Shown piece after piece: positions 17,008 through 25,774 of a stretch of DNA of 64,000 nt. The notes below the pieces were generated by a model. The model did not search any database and was not told where the DNA came from. It worked only from the letters and a program-made list of their open reading frames with translations. The DNA lies in the NCBI RefSeq assembly GCF_963664415.1, contig NZ_OY761443.1:186001-250000 (forward strand), written 5' to 3'. The stretch is from an uncultured Desulfobacter sp. Lineage in GTDB: Bacteria; Desulfobacterota; Desulfobacteria; Desulfobacterales; Desulfobacteraceae. Both the position numbers and the translations under genes were made by a program. Each line of letters opens with the position of its first letter. Within the stretch, counting starts at the first letter, position 1.

Positions 17008-18174
17008 TTACAGCGCTGCTGTGTAGATGCCGATCACGTCATCCAGGGTCGGGGTTCTGGGATTTGTAAGGCCGCAGGCGTCTTTCTGGGCATTTTCCGC
17101 CATGATTTTTAAATCTTCTTTTTTGACACCCAATTCAGTCAAATTGCTTGGAATACCGACATCGGCAGACAGCTTCCTAATCGCTTCCAGCGCCTTATCT
17201 GCAGCGTCGCGGGTGGAGAGTCCGTCAATGTTCTCTCCTAAAGCCACGGCAATGTCTGCAAACCGATCGAGTTTGGCAATCAGATTGAACTGAGAAACAT
17301 GGGGAAGCAAAATGGCGTTGCAAACGCCATGGGGTAAGTCATAGTAGCCACCCAATTGATGTGCCATGGCATGGACATGCCCGAGGCTGGCATTGTTGAA
17401 AGCCATGCCGGCCAGGTATTCGGCATAGGCCATGTTGTCCCTGGCAACGACATCCTGACCATTGGCAACCGCCTGCCGCAGATTGTCGGCGATGAGCTCA
17501 ATGGATTTGATGGCACACGCATCCGTGACCGGGGTTGCAATGGTGGAGACATAGGCCTCCACGGAATGGGTTAATGCATCCATTCCGGTCGCTGCAGTCA
17601 ACGCCGACGGCATACCCATCATAAGCAGGGGATCATTGATCGCAATGGCTGGTGTCACTCTCCAGTCCACAATAGCCATTTTGACCTTTCGACTGGTATC
17701 GGTGATAATGCAGAATCGGGTCATTTCGCTGCCGGTACCGGCGGTGGTATTGATCGCGATAAACGGCGGCATCGCTTTTGTTGATTTATCGACCCCTTCA
17801 AAATCATGGATCCTACCACCGTTGGTCGACACAATACCAATTCCTTTACCGCAGTCATGGGAGCTTCCGCCTCCCAACGTGATGATCATGTCGCAACCGC
17901 TTTTTTCATAAATCGCCACCCCCTCGGCAACATTCTTATCAGTTGGGTTAGGGATGGTTTCATCATAAACCACTGCATCTGCGCCCATTCCTTCTTTGAG
18001 CAAATCACAGATCTGTTTGGTCAAGCCACAAGCGGTAATTCCCTTGTCGGCAACAATGAAAGGCTTTGAGACACCAAGGCTTTTCATTTGATTACAGAGC
18101 TCTTTGTGTGCACCAATACCCATTAATGTAACTGTTGGAATAAAAAATCCATAAACTTCTTCTTTTGCTGCCAT
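17008..18174 (-). CDS. Iron-containing alcohol dehydrogenase
   Basis: Group III Fe-dependent NAD(P)+ alcohol dehydrogenase of 388 aa. The nucleotide-binding GGGSSHDCGKGI motif and the metal-binding region MAHQLGGYYDLPHGVCNAILLPH are intact, with the conserved His residues visible. The ATG at 18174 is chosen because AAAGGAG precedes it; an ATG ten codons upstream lacks a good RBS. It would interconvert primary alcohols and aldehydes in ethanol or alcohol oxidation. It is the first gene of a three-gene minus-strand operon. A palindrome at 18288-18310 lies in its upstream region. Confidence 0.95.
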   Translation of the reverse strand: MAAKEEVYGFFIPTVTLMGIGAHKELCNQMKSLGVSKPFIVADKGITACGLTKQICDLLKEGMGADAVVYDETIPNPTDKNVAEGVAIYEKSGCDMIITLGGGSSHDCGKGIGIVSTNGGRIHDFEGVDKSTKAMPPFIAINTTAGTGSEMTRFCIITDTSRKVKMAIVDWRVTPAIAINDPLLMMGMPSALTAATGMDALTHSVEAYVSTIATPVTDACAIKSIELIADNLRQAVANGQDVVARDNMAYAEYLAGMAFNNASLGHVHAMAHQLGGYYDLPHGVCNAILLPHVSQFNLIAKLDRFADIAVALGENIDGLSTRDAADKALEAIRKLSADVGIPSNLTELGVKKEDLKIMAENAQKDACGLTNPRTPTLDDVIGIYTAAL

Positions 18175-18287
18175 GCTATCGTCTCCTTTTGAATCTAACA
18201 TCATTGGCGTGTGTCACCCATGACGCGTTACAAGAATACCCCATCCCCATTTACAGAGGTGGGATATGGGAGGCACGTTACTAAAGG

Positions 18288-18310
18288 TCAATTTCAAATA
18301 TCGAAATTGA
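18288..18310. promoter_or_regulatory. Palindrome upstream of Fe-alcohol dehydrogenase
   Basis: TCAATTTC and GAAATTGA (8-bp arms, 7-bp spacer), about 115 bp upstream of the adh start. It is a candidate operator for an unidentified regulator. The rest of the 303-bp spacer (18205-18507) is AT-rich and shows nothing else. Confidence 0.4.
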
Positions 18311-18507
18311 GCGCGTTTCGTGCTTATCACTTAATACTTTTTTGATTGCGTTCGAATTCGTAGCTGTCAGAGATTGAGCTTGAGATAAAATTGAGAGTAC
18401 TGTGTATTTAATTTTTTTTCAACATTTTTTCAAAAATTCTACAGGGGATCGCATAAAAAAGAACGACCTTCCTCTGCAAAACAGAACCAGGCGCCTTTGC
18501 GTCTTTT

Positions 18508-19206
18508 TTATAGTTTTGCTTTTTTTTCATTTTGCATCCGCTCAATACTTGAAATGGCGTGATGCTTAACATTGGCAATATGGTGAGTCAACACATGCTT
18601 TGCACGTTCAAGGTTGCCTGCAGCAATATCATCATACAGCTGGATATGCTCGGCATCCACCATCTCCATGGGCGTGACGAAAAGAATGTTGCCTCTGTAT
18701 TTCAAATAGAGCAGATCAAACAGATCCTTTAGGCAAGCCACCTTTATCCGGTTACCGGACAATTTAGCCAAAGTCATGTGAAATTCCATATCTTTGAGCA
18801 GCCTGTCTTTTAAAAAAATATCCCGGACCGCGTCCAGATGATTATCCAAGGCCTTTTTCAATTTTTTAAGTTTTGTCTTGTTCATGCCCGAAATGGTATC
18901 CGGCAGCAGGGAAACTTCGATGAGTTCCCTGAAATCATAAATTTCAATAACCTCTGAAAGGCTAATATTTTCCGTATAATATCCCCTGTTGGGCTCATGG
19001 CGGACCAGACCCTGAATTTCTAATCGTTTCAGGGCCTGAATCACCGGGGTGGTGCTCATGTTCAGGCGTTTGGCCAGATCTCCATAAGAAATTTTCTGGC
19101 CCGGAATGATTTCATTTAAAAAAAACATACGCCGGATGCCGTTGTATGCTTCTAAAGTAAAATCATCCTTGGATTTTTTAGTTTTTGTTCCCATAATGCA
19201 TTTCAA
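18508..19206 (-). CDS. GntR-family (FadR/FCD type) transcriptional regulator
   Basis: N-terminal winged helix (ISYGDLAKRLNMSTTPVIQALKRLE; about 40-90) and a C-terminal all-helical FCD ligand-binding domain (about 100-225) with the expected Asp/His metal-site positions (MEFHMTLAK; HVLTHHIANVKHH). It is divergent from the 2-oxoacid oxidoreductase genes across a 180-bp spacer carrying a palindrome at 19336, so it most likely controls that operon in response to an organic acid. The first ATG has no clear RBS; ATG at 19194 (MGTKTKK) is an alternative start. Length about 230 aa is normal. Confidence 0.92.
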   Translation of the reverse strand: MKCIMGTKTKKSKDDFTLEAYNGIRRMFFLNEIIPGQKISYGDLAKRLNMSTTPVIQALKRLEIQGLVRHEPNRGYYTENISLSEVIEIYDFRELIEVSLLPDTISGMNKTKLKKLKKALDNHLDAVRDIFLKDRLLKDMEFHMTLAKLSGNRIKVACLKDLFDLLYLKYRGNILFVTPMEMVDAEHIQLYDDIAAGNLERAKHVLTHHIANVKHHAISSIERMQNEKKAKL

Positions 19207-19297
19207 TATACCAAGATCTGGGTAAAAGCAACGAAATTCAGCCGGTTATCTACTAATATTTACGAACAACAACCATATACTTTTATTTGCAAATTTC

Positions 19298-19326
19298 TTG
19301 ACAAATATAGGGTTTACAGGTAATCA
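19298..19326 (+). promoter_or_regulatory. Candidate promoter of the 2-oxoacid oxidoreductase operon
   Basis: A perfect -35 box TTGACA (19298-19303) lies 17-18 bp upstream of a weak -10 (TAATCA/AATCAT, from 19321). The operator-like palindrome at 19336 overlaps the expected transcription start, consistent with repression or activator control. Confidence 0.5.
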
Positions 19327-19335
19327 TTCTTTTAA

Positions 19336-19357
19336 TTTAATCATATATCTGATTAAA
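19336..19357. promoter_or_regulatory. Operator-like palindrome for the GntR regulator
   Basis: TTTAATCA-TATATC-TGATTAAA, perfect 8-bp arms. It lies between the divergent gntR and oxidoreductase genes, just downstream of the TTGACA box. GntR/FadR regulators usually bind short palindromes in their own divergent promoter regions, so this is the best candidate site. Confidence 0.6.
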
Positions 19358-19386
19358 TATTTAATATGAAATAATGGAGGGAAAAA

Positions 19387-20502
19387 ATGGCATTAGCATT
19401 CATGGAAGGTAATGAGGCCGTTGCCAGAGGGGCCATGGCAGCAGGCTGCAATTTTTTTGCCGGATATCCTATTACCCCGGCCACCACAATTTTCAATAAT
19501 ATGCTGAAAATGCTGCCGCCCAAAGGCGGCATCTGCATCCAGGGGGAAGATGAGATTGCCTCCATGGGATATTGCATCGGTGCTTCCATGGCCGGGAAAA
19601 AGGCGCTTACCGCCACCTCCGGCCCGGGTATCAGCCTCTATTCGGAACATATCTCTTTTGCCGTGGGTAGCGAAATCCCTCTGGTGATTGTGGATGTGCA
19701 GCGTTTAGGGCCCTCAACCGGTTCAGCCACCCGGGGGGCGGATGCCGATATCCAGTTCATGCGCTGGGGCAATACCGGCGGCGTCCCGGTCATTGTACTG
19801 GCCCCCAAGGATGTCAAAGATTGTTACATACTGACCTTTACCGCCTTCAACTTTGCCGAAAGATTCCGCTGTCCCGTATTTATCGCCTCCAACAAAGAGA
19901 TCGGCATGACAAAGGAGACCTTTGACATAGATACCCTTGTGCTGCCGAAAAAAGTAGAACGATCCCGATTTGAAGGGCAAAACTTTCTACCATTTGCCGC
20001 CGATCCGGACAAAGCCCCGCCCTTTCTCCCCATCGGCGGGTCAACCCTGGTGCGTCAGACCTCCTCCACCCATGGCCCGGACGGGTATATCACCATCGAC
20101 CCGGATACCATTGCAGCCATCCAGGACCGCCTGAGAAATAAAATTCACACATGCAGAGATGAACTTTCTTTGTATGAAGAACATCTTTTACCCGACACTG
20201 ACACGCTTGTGATCTCCTACGGCATTACCAGCCGGGCGGTTGATGATGCGGCCAGGGCAAAGGCTGAAAAAGGCAGCCCCATATCCACCCTATCCCTTAA
20301 AACCCTCTGGCCGGTACCGAAACAGGTACTGATAAACGCAGCGCAAAAATTTTCCCGCATCCTTGTTGTGGAGATGAACCTGGGCCAGTATGTCAACGAA
20401 ATCCGCCGGGTGCTTTGTGGCAAAAAAATTGACTTTTATGGGCAAATGGATGGAACATTAATTGCGCCGGCAAAGATTATGGAGGCCATCGAAAATGAAT
20501 AA
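19387..20502 (+). CDS. 2-oxoacid:ferredoxin oxidoreductase, alpha subunit
   Basis: Pyrimidine-binding (domain I plus II) subunit of a 2-oxoacid:acceptor oxidoreductase, 371 aa. Visible signatures are EGNEAVARGAMAAGC, FFAGYPITPAT, GEDEIASMGYCIGASMAGKKALTATSGPG and, in the C-terminal transketolase-like part, LKTLWPVPKQVL. RBS GGAGGG lies seven bases before the ATG. The enzyme oxidatively decarboxylates a 2-oxoacid (2-oxoglutarate or branched-chain) with CoA, reducing ferredoxin. The stop overlaps the start of the beta-gamma gene. The substrate cannot be decided from sequence. Confidence 0.93.
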   Translation: MALAFMEGNEAVARGAMAAGCNFFAGYPITPATTIFNNMLKMLPPKGGICIQGEDEIASMGYCIGASMAGKKALTATSGPGISLYSEHISFAVGSEIPLVIVDVQRLGPSTGSATRGADADIQFMRWGNTGGVPVIVLAPKDVKDCYILTFTAFNFAERFRCPVFIASNKEIGMTKETFDIDTLVLPKKVERSRFEGQNFLPFAADPDKAPPFLPIGGSTLVRQTSSTHGPDGYITIDPDTIAAIQDRLRNKIHTCRDELSLYEEHLLPDTDTLVISYGITSRAVDDAARAKAEKGSPISTLSLKTLWPVPKQVLINAAQKFSRILVVEMNLGQYVNEIRRVLCGKKIDFYGQMDGTLIAPAKIMEAIENE

Positions 20503-21784
20503 TTATCTGAATGAAAACCGCCCCCCGGTATTCTGCCCGGGCTGCACCCATGACCGGATCACCAAAAGCCTGGATAAAACCTTTGTAAACATGGGCCTTG
20601 CACCGGACAAGATCGTTATTGTCACAGACATCGGATGCTCCGGCCTGTTCGATACTTTTTTCAATGTCCATGCCCTGCACGGCGTCCACGGCCGAGCTTT
20701 GACCTACGCCCTGGGGTTGAAGATGTCCGATCCTTCGTTGAACGTCATTGTGACCATGGGTGACGGCGGCCTTGGCATTGGCGGAGCCCATGTGCTGTCC
20801 GCCTGCAGAAAAAATCTGGATATCACCTTGATCATCCTGAACAACTTTAACTTCGGCATGACCGGAGGCCAGTACTCGGCCACCACGCCGGAAGATGCCC
20901 TGGTGGGTTCCGAATTTCTCAACCAGGCTGAAATGCCCATGGATATCTGCAAAGTTGCAAAGGCAGCCGGTGCGACATACGTTTCCCAATACTCGGGTAT
21001 GGATCCACAACTTCCCGAAGAATTTGAACGGGCCATCCGCCATAAAGGATTTTCCATCGTGGAAACCTTAGGCCTTTGCACGGGCCGGTACACAAAACGC
21101 AACAAGCTTACCCCAAAAACCATCGACGAAATGATCGCCTCTGCTCCGCCGGAGAATGGCCTTGTACAGGAAAATCAACGTCTGGAATACGGTGAACGCT
21201 ACCGTAAACTTTCAGCACAAAAGACACAGTTCCCCGAACCATTGATCATTGAAAAACAGTTTGAACCCAAAGAAAACCTTCGCTGGGAGATTATTATTTT
21301 GGGATCAGCGGGCATGCGCATTGTCACAGCCGGGGATATTATTTGCCATGCAGGCATTTCCGCCGGATTCAATGCCTCTATTAAAAATGATTATAATATC
21401 ACAGTGCTGCGCGGACAGTCCGTTTCTGAAATTTTGCTCGACCCTTCACCCATCGGCTATACCGGACTGGAATCACCAGGCGTGGTCCTGGCGCTAAGCG
21501 ATGAGGGGGTTGCCCGAAGAAAAAAAATATTTGCCGGCTTGAGTCCTAAGGCCTTTATTCTCAAGGGAAAAAGCGTTAGCATTCCAGACACCTCCGCCCA
21601 GGTGGAGGAGATTGATTTCAAAACATTGAAAATCAGCAGACAGGACTGGGCCCTGGCATCCCTGGGCGTTTTGGCGAAAAAAGAGTTGGTTCTCACACAA
21701 GAGATGCTGCTGTCAGCACTTAAATCACGGTTCAGCCCCAAGCTATTTGACCTGGCTCAAGAGACCATTGATAAAGTAACCTGA
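20495..21784 (+). CDS. 2-oxoacid:ferredoxin oxidoreductase, fused beta-gamma subunit
   Basis: The N-terminal part (about 1-250) is the thiamine-diphosphate-binding beta subunit: FCPGCTHDR, DIGCSGLFDTF, TMGDGGLGIGGAHVLSA with the GDGG...N Mg/TPP motif, and NFNFGMTGGQYS. From about residue 265 to 430 follows a gamma-type domain (IIILGSAGMRIVTAGDIICHAG, LLDPSPIGY). The two are normally separate genes, so this is a gene fusion. The start at 20495 overlaps the alpha stop. No ferredoxin-like delta subunit is present here, so electrons must pass to a separate ferredoxin. 429 aa from this start. Confidence 0.92.
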   Translation: MNNYLNENRPPVFCPGCTHDRITKSLDKTFVNMGLAPDKIVIVTDIGCSGLFDTFFNVHALHGVHGRALTYALGLKMSDPSLNVIVTMGDGGLGIGGAHVLSACRKNLDITLIILNNFNFGMTGGQYSATTPEDALVGSEFLNQAEMPMDICKVAKAAGATYVSQYSGMDPQLPEEFERAIRHKGFSIVETLGLCTGRYTKRNKLTPKTIDEMIASAPPENGLVQENQRLEYGERYRKLSAQKTQFPEPLIIEKQFEPKENLRWEIIILGSAGMRIVTAGDIICHAGISAGFNASIKNDYNITVLRGQSVSEILLDPSPIGYTGLESPGVVLALSDEGVARRKKIFAGLSPKAFILKGKSVSIPDTSAQVEEIDFKTLKISRQDWALASLGVLAKKELVLTQEMLLSALKSRFSPKLFDLAQETIDKVT

Positions 21785-21851
21785 TTACGTTTCACTCAAC
21801 AGATTGCTTTGTTTTTCATTCAAACTTGCAAAACAAAAAATATTTTTTATT

Positions 21852-22406
21852 ATGGAAGATTATGGAACATTTTTCTATTTTCCACATGTAGAAAAAGAAG
21901 TTTATGAAAAATTCGGAAAAGAACCCCATTTCCCGATTCGTGTCGGAATCGTGGATCAAAACGATGATACGTATGACCCTGCACTGACAATCAGAAAAAT
22001 CCATCCTGAAATTTATATGAAAAACATATTAATTCAGGGGACAGACTTAGGAAAAGCAATAACCCAAAGCGTTAAGCGCAAGAGAGGCTTGGTAAAAGCA
22101 AGAGAAGAATACCCTTTTTATGAAAGCAGTAAATCAAATCCAAGATATATTCAAACTGTTTTAGGCGATTATAACGGCCATTTTCTTCACAAAAATAGAT
22201 TGTCAAATCTATTATTAGCCATCGATGATATAGGTCTTGAATGCTATTGTTTTGCCCATGAAATCGCTAAATTTCCGTCAAAAAATTTTTCATGGCATTT
22301 GTTGGGTGTTGTTATCAATACAGATAAAAATGGAGAAGGTCGAGTGGGTTTAGATGAAAACCAACTAAATCACGTTTTGGCTATGACCGCATATGAAATA
22401 AAGTAG
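21852..22406 (+). CDS. AT-rich hypothetical protein (184 aa)
   Basis: Unrecognised. Hydrophilic protein beginning MEDYGTFFYFPHVEKEVYEKFGKEPHFP, with no membrane segment. The gene is clearly richer in A+T than its neighbours and lies alone after the oxidoreductase operon, which suggests recent acquisition. The ATG at 21852 is preferred over an upstream in-frame ATG because the upstream part lies in A/T-rich leader sequence; neither has a convincing RBS. No known domain or mobile-element partner is visible. Confidence 0.6.
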   Translation: MEDYGTFFYFPHVEKEVYEKFGKEPHFPIRVGIVDQNDDTYDPALTIRKIHPEIYMKNILIQGTDLGKAITQSVKRKRGLVKAREEYPFYESSKSNPRYIQTVLGDYNGHFLHKNRLSNLLLAIDDIGLECYCFAHEIAKFPSKNFSWHLLGVVINTDKNGEGRVGLDENQLNHVLAMTAYEIK

Positions 22407-22491
22407 ACCCAATTGTAGGCCTAAGTTTCTGACAACAAAATCGTGGCAGGTCCGGCAAAATTGCACGATCTCAGCAGTCAAAAGGCGAAAG

Positions 22492-22536
22492 TTCCTGGAC
22501 ATATGTAGGCTTTTTAACCTACATACATCCAGGGAA
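22492..22536. terminator. Strong hairpin in a gene-free spacer
   Basis: TTCCTGGACATATGTAGG (22492-22509) pairs almost perfectly with 22518-22536, with one bulge and an 8-nt loop containing five T. It lies about 90 bp after the AT-rich gene and may terminate it. The rest of the 320-bp spacer (22407-22726) shows only a good RBS (GGGAGGG) before the acyl-CoA synthetase. Confidence 0.5.
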
Positions 22537-22726
22537 TTTACTTATAATACGGCACGACATCAACCGACATAAAAATTAAGCATTCAACCGATTGGTAGAA
22601 TAGTGCCGGCCTGGTATAAATGACAGTTTCTAAATTACCGACCTTTTCTGCGAATTTTGCCTTTAAGGGCAAGGCAGAAGCGGCCTTAAACCAGGATGTG
22701 GAATAAACTTAACCGGGAGGGAAGCA

Positions 22727-24481
22727 ATGACGTTGAAAAGCTTTTATAAAGAGGTGATGGAGCTCAATGGTATCCAGGATATGGCTCAACGTGAAGTCCA
22801 GGCAAAAACGTTTTTTGAAAAACTGAATTCAGCCGAACTGCCCAAAACCTTTAACTGGGCCCAGGAAATTTTCGAAGATATACATGTCAAAGAGCGGCCG
22901 GACCAGTTGGCGCTGATCTGGGCAGATCTGCATACGGATGAAGAAGAGCAGTATACCTATACTCAGCTGGCTGAAAACGGCAACAAGCTGTTAAATTATC
23001 TGCGTAAAAAAGGGGTTGAAAAAGGTGAAAACCTTTATATGCTGACACCCATTGTTCCCCAGACCTGGTTTGCTTCTTTTGCCGCTATCAAAGGCGGCCT
23101 TGTCGCTGTCCCCACAGCCACCACCATGACCGAGCGCGAAATCCAGTTCCGTTTCGAAGCGTACCCGCCGAATGTTATTGTTGCCCATGAGAGCCTGGCC
23201 GATCTGGTGGACGATGCCCTGGTTAAGGCTGGGTGCACGCCCAAAGCCAAAATCATTCTTGGCGCAAAAGAGGGGTGGACATCTTATCCTGAAATTGCCG
23301 AAGAATCGGCACAGGCCTCACCTGCAACCGTTAACAGCGAGGACGTCCTGTTCTGCTTCTTTACTTCCGGCACCACCGGTCTTCCCAAACGGGTGGGGCA
23401 TTCTGCTATCTCCTATCCTTTGGGCCATGTGTCAACAGCCGTGATCCTCGGGCTTGAACCCGGCGGCGTTCATCACAACCTGAGTGCGCCCGGCTGGGCC
23501 AAATGGGCATGGAGCAGTTTTTTCTCCCCATTCAATGTGGGTGGTACGGCCACGGGGTTTAATTTCACCACCCTGGATATTAAAAAATACATAAGCTTTG
23601 TGGCCAAATATAAAGTCAATTCATTCTGTGCACCGCCCACGGCCTGGCGCGCCTTTGTGGGTCTAGACCTGGCAGCCTATGATTTTTCGGCCCTGAAGTA
23701 TTCCTTAAGTGCAGGGGAACCGTTGAATCCGGAAGTCATTGACCAGTGGAAAAAAGCCACCGGCACTGAAATCCGTGATTTTTACGGCCAGACCGAATCC
23801 ACAGCCATGATTGGAAATCCGCCTTGGATGGAAGGCAAAATGCGCTTGGGTTCTTTTGGATATCCATCATTTATGTACGATGTCATCCTATCCGACGATG
23901 AAGGAAAAGAGATCACAGAACCGGACATCACCGGCCATATCGTGATTCGTCTTTCCAACTGGCGGGCCATTGGGCTGTTTCAAGAATATATCGACAATGA
24001 TGCAAAAACATCTGAAGCATTTAAGCACGGACTCTATTTCACCGGTGACAAAGCCACCTTTGACAAGGACGGCTACTGGTGGTTTGTGGGCCGCGCCGAC
24101 GATGTTATCAAAACCAGTGATTACCGGGTGGGTCCCTTTGAGGTTGAAAGTGCGCTGATTGAGCATCCGGCCGTCATGGAGACTGCCGTAGTGGGCGTGC
24201 CCGACCCCAAACGTCACCAGTTGGTAAAAGCGTTTGTAATCCTGGTTCCAGGACAAAAACCATCCAAGGAACTGGCCCTGGAACTGTTCAAGCACACCAT
24301 CGACGTACTGGCTAAATTCAAGATTCCCAGAATCATTGAATTTGTGGAAGTTCTGCCCAAAACCATTTCCGGTAAAATCCGGCGTATAGAACTTCGGGAA
24401 AATGAAGAGAGTAAAACCGCAGAACAGGTCACTGAATTCTTTTATCATCAGTTCCCGGAATTAAGCTCCAAAAACAAATAA
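22727..24481 (+). CDS. Acyl-CoA synthetase (AMP-forming, medium-chain/acetyl-like)
   Basis: ANL-superfamily ligase of 584 aa that activates a carboxylic acid as acyl-AMP, then acyl-CoA. The P-loop-like motif FFTSGTTGLPKRVGHS, the A5 motif DFYGQTES, the A7/A8 region YFTGDKATFDKDGYWWFVGRADDVIK and the catalytic Lys in KTISGKIRR are all present. The GWAKWAWSSFFSP stretch is typical of medium-chain acyl-CoA synthetases. The stop codon TAA overlaps the first bases of a family-A repeat. Placed after the 2-oxoacid oxidoreductase region, it fits branched-chain or aromatic acid metabolism, but the substrate is not predictable. Confidence 0.93.
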   Translation: MTLKSFYKEVMELNGIQDMAQREVQAKTFFEKLNSAELPKTFNWAQEIFEDIHVKERPDQLALIWADLHTDEEEQYTYTQLAENGNKLLNYLRKKGVEKGENLYMLTPIVPQTWFASFAAIKGGLVAVPTATTMTEREIQFRFEAYPPNVIVAHESLADLVDDALVKAGCTPKAKIILGAKEGWTSYPEIAEESAQASPATVNSEDVLFCFFTSGTTGLPKRVGHSAISYPLGHVSTAVILGLEPGGVHHNLSAPGWAKWAWSSFFSPFNVGGTATGFNFTTLDIKKYISFVAKYKVNSFCAPPTAWRAFVGLDLAAYDFSALKYSLSAGEPLNPEVIDQWKKATGTEIRDFYGQTESTAMIGNPPWMEGKMRLGSFGYPSFMYDVILSDDEGKEITEPDITGHIVIRLSNWRAIGLFQEYIDNDAKTSEAFKHGLYFTGDKATFDKDGYWWFVGRADDVIKTSDYRVGPFEVESALIEHPAVMETAVVGVPDPKRHQLVKAFVILVPGQKPSKELALELFKHTIDVLAKFKIPRIIEFVEVLPKTISGKIRRIELRENEESKTAEQVTEFFYHQFPELSSKNK

Positions 24482-24573
24482 CAGCCATGGGCCGACCTGA
24501 CATATCAACTGCCAAGCGTAAACCCACAACAAAGGTTGAAAGATCTGAGTAACTGATCCAGTCTTTCATATAA
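24478..24573 (+). repeat. Dispersed repeat family A, copy abutting a stop codon
   Basis: Head AACAGCCATGGGCCGACCTG at 24480, internal CCCACAACAAA, tail hairpin TTGAAAGATCTGAG...AGTCTTTCATATAA. Its first TAA serves as the stop codon of the acyl-CoA synthetase. A rho-independent terminator follows 27 bp downstream, so the element lies in the 3' UTR. Confidence 0.85.
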
Positions 24574-24599
24574 AAAAAACAAATACTGTAAAACCGTTA

Positions 24600-24640
24600 C
24601 AGGCAGCCGATTTTAAAAAATCTGCTGCCTGTTTTTGTTT
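24600..24640 (+). terminator. Rho-independent terminator of the acyl-CoA synthetase
   Basis: CAGGCAGC (24600-24607) pairs with GCTGCCTG (24624-24631), with further GATTTT/AAAATC pairing inside, followed by a T-rich tail. The remaining spacer to 24838 has no recognised feature beyond AT-rich promoter-like sequence. Confidence 0.85.
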
Positions 24641-24838
24641 ACTATGGGCCCGGTAAAAATTTCCGATAAGCCAGGCAATTCTTTCCTTTTAAAAAACCAT
24701 GAATATCTTGGATCAAGCGAAGGTCCCGGCACATCAAGGCAATAGGATTTTCCTTTCTTCGGCACAAGAATTGCTATTTTTAAGGTTCTCAAAAAAGAGT
24801 TTAAAGAAAATATTGATCATAAATAAAAGGAAGCTATC

Positions 24839-25483
24839 ATGACATCAATATCCAGTGATTATTCAAATTTTAACTCTTATGCCGGAACAGGCCTGACCGG
24901 CCTTTTGCAAAACGCCTCGTCCACCGATACAAATGACGAAGATTCAAATGCCGGTGTATCCACTGGTACTGACACCGTAACGCTGTCACCGGAAGCCCTG
25001 GCTGCAGCTAACAGGGAATCCATAGGACTTCCGGCCACAGGCACCCTGACCTTATCTGATTTTACAACGACTGCAACCGAGCAGGAAGAGATCGTAAGCA
25101 CACTGCTGGCTTCAGCCATGGAAGCGTTGGGAATTGATGCCGACCAACAGCTTTCGCTTTCCTTGGGTAGTGACAATGAGATAGAGGTTGAAAACAGTTT
25201 TACAGGCAGTGATGAACTCGAAGAAGCGTTAAATGCAAATAGTGAATTCACCCAGGCATTCACGGCATTAACAGTAAACAATGAAATCCTGGATTTTGCC
25301 GACTACCTCCAGGAGAAAGCGACCAGTACCAGCCTGGCTGATTACATCAACAGCGATACCACGGACAGAGACCTTCTCTACCTGGCCGCCCAATACGCCG
25401 GCATCAATGCCGCCTCAGGGTCTCTGGAAACACTGTGGAGTATCAGCCATGAACAAACACCCTATTCATATACTTATAATTAG
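24839..25483 (+). CDS. Ser/Thr/Asn/Asp-rich hypothetical protein (214 aa)
   Basis: Unrecognised acidic protein without signal peptide or Cys. The N-terminal 60 residues are low-complexity (Ser, Thr, Asn, Asp, Gly) and end in DTVTLSPEALAAA, a motif I associate with uncharacterised secreted or flagellum-linked deltaproteobacterial proteins. The rest is predicted helical. RBS AAAGGAAG before the ATG. It stands alone and is followed 17 bp after its stop by a 27-bp perfect-type palindrome. Confidence 0.7.
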   Translation: MTSISSDYSNFNSYAGTGLTGLLQNASSTDTNDEDSNAGVSTGTDTVTLSPEALAAANRESIGLPATGTLTLSDFTTTATEQEEIVSTLLASAMEALGIDADQQLSLSLGSDNEIEVENSFTGSDELEEALNANSEFTQAFTALTVNNEILDFADYLQEKATSTSLADYINSDTTDRDLLYLAAQYAGINAASGSLETLWSISHEQTPYSYTYN

Positions 25484-25500
25484 TGCCTGAACGGAAACCC

Positions 25501-25561
25501 GTGTTTGGACGAAAAGTTGCCCAACTGCAAGGCGCAGTTGGGCAACTTTTCGTTCAAACAC
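25501..25561. repeat. Palindromic repeat family B, short form
   Basis: Arms of 27 bp (25501-25527 and 25535-25561) with a single G/T mismatch and a 7-nt loop CAAGGCG. The outer sequence GTTTGGACGAAAAGTTGCCC matches the ends of the longer copy at 30219. It immediately follows the 214-aa gene and would also form a very stable RNA hairpin. Confidence 0.85.
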
Positions 25562-25774
25562 TAATTAGACACGCCAAAATCATCCTGCAAATATTTCCAA
25601 TTGCTTGAAACGGTTTTTTGAGCTAAAAAAGAGTTCATAATGCAGGCAAGAAGCCTGTGGTTCAAATTAAATTTCATTATTTTTTTCGGACCCAGCCAAG
25701 AAGGTTGCAATTTAAGCTGGTAGGGTTATTTGCGTAATCTTAAAATATTTAAAGGATTCACAGGAGAGAAAAAA

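Noticed and set aside
25562..25774. Cobalamin or NiCo riboswitch upstream of the metal importer
   Set aside because: Neither the cobalamin GCCACTG box nor the NiCo four-way-junction pattern could be found; only a short CAGGC/GCCTG stem is present.
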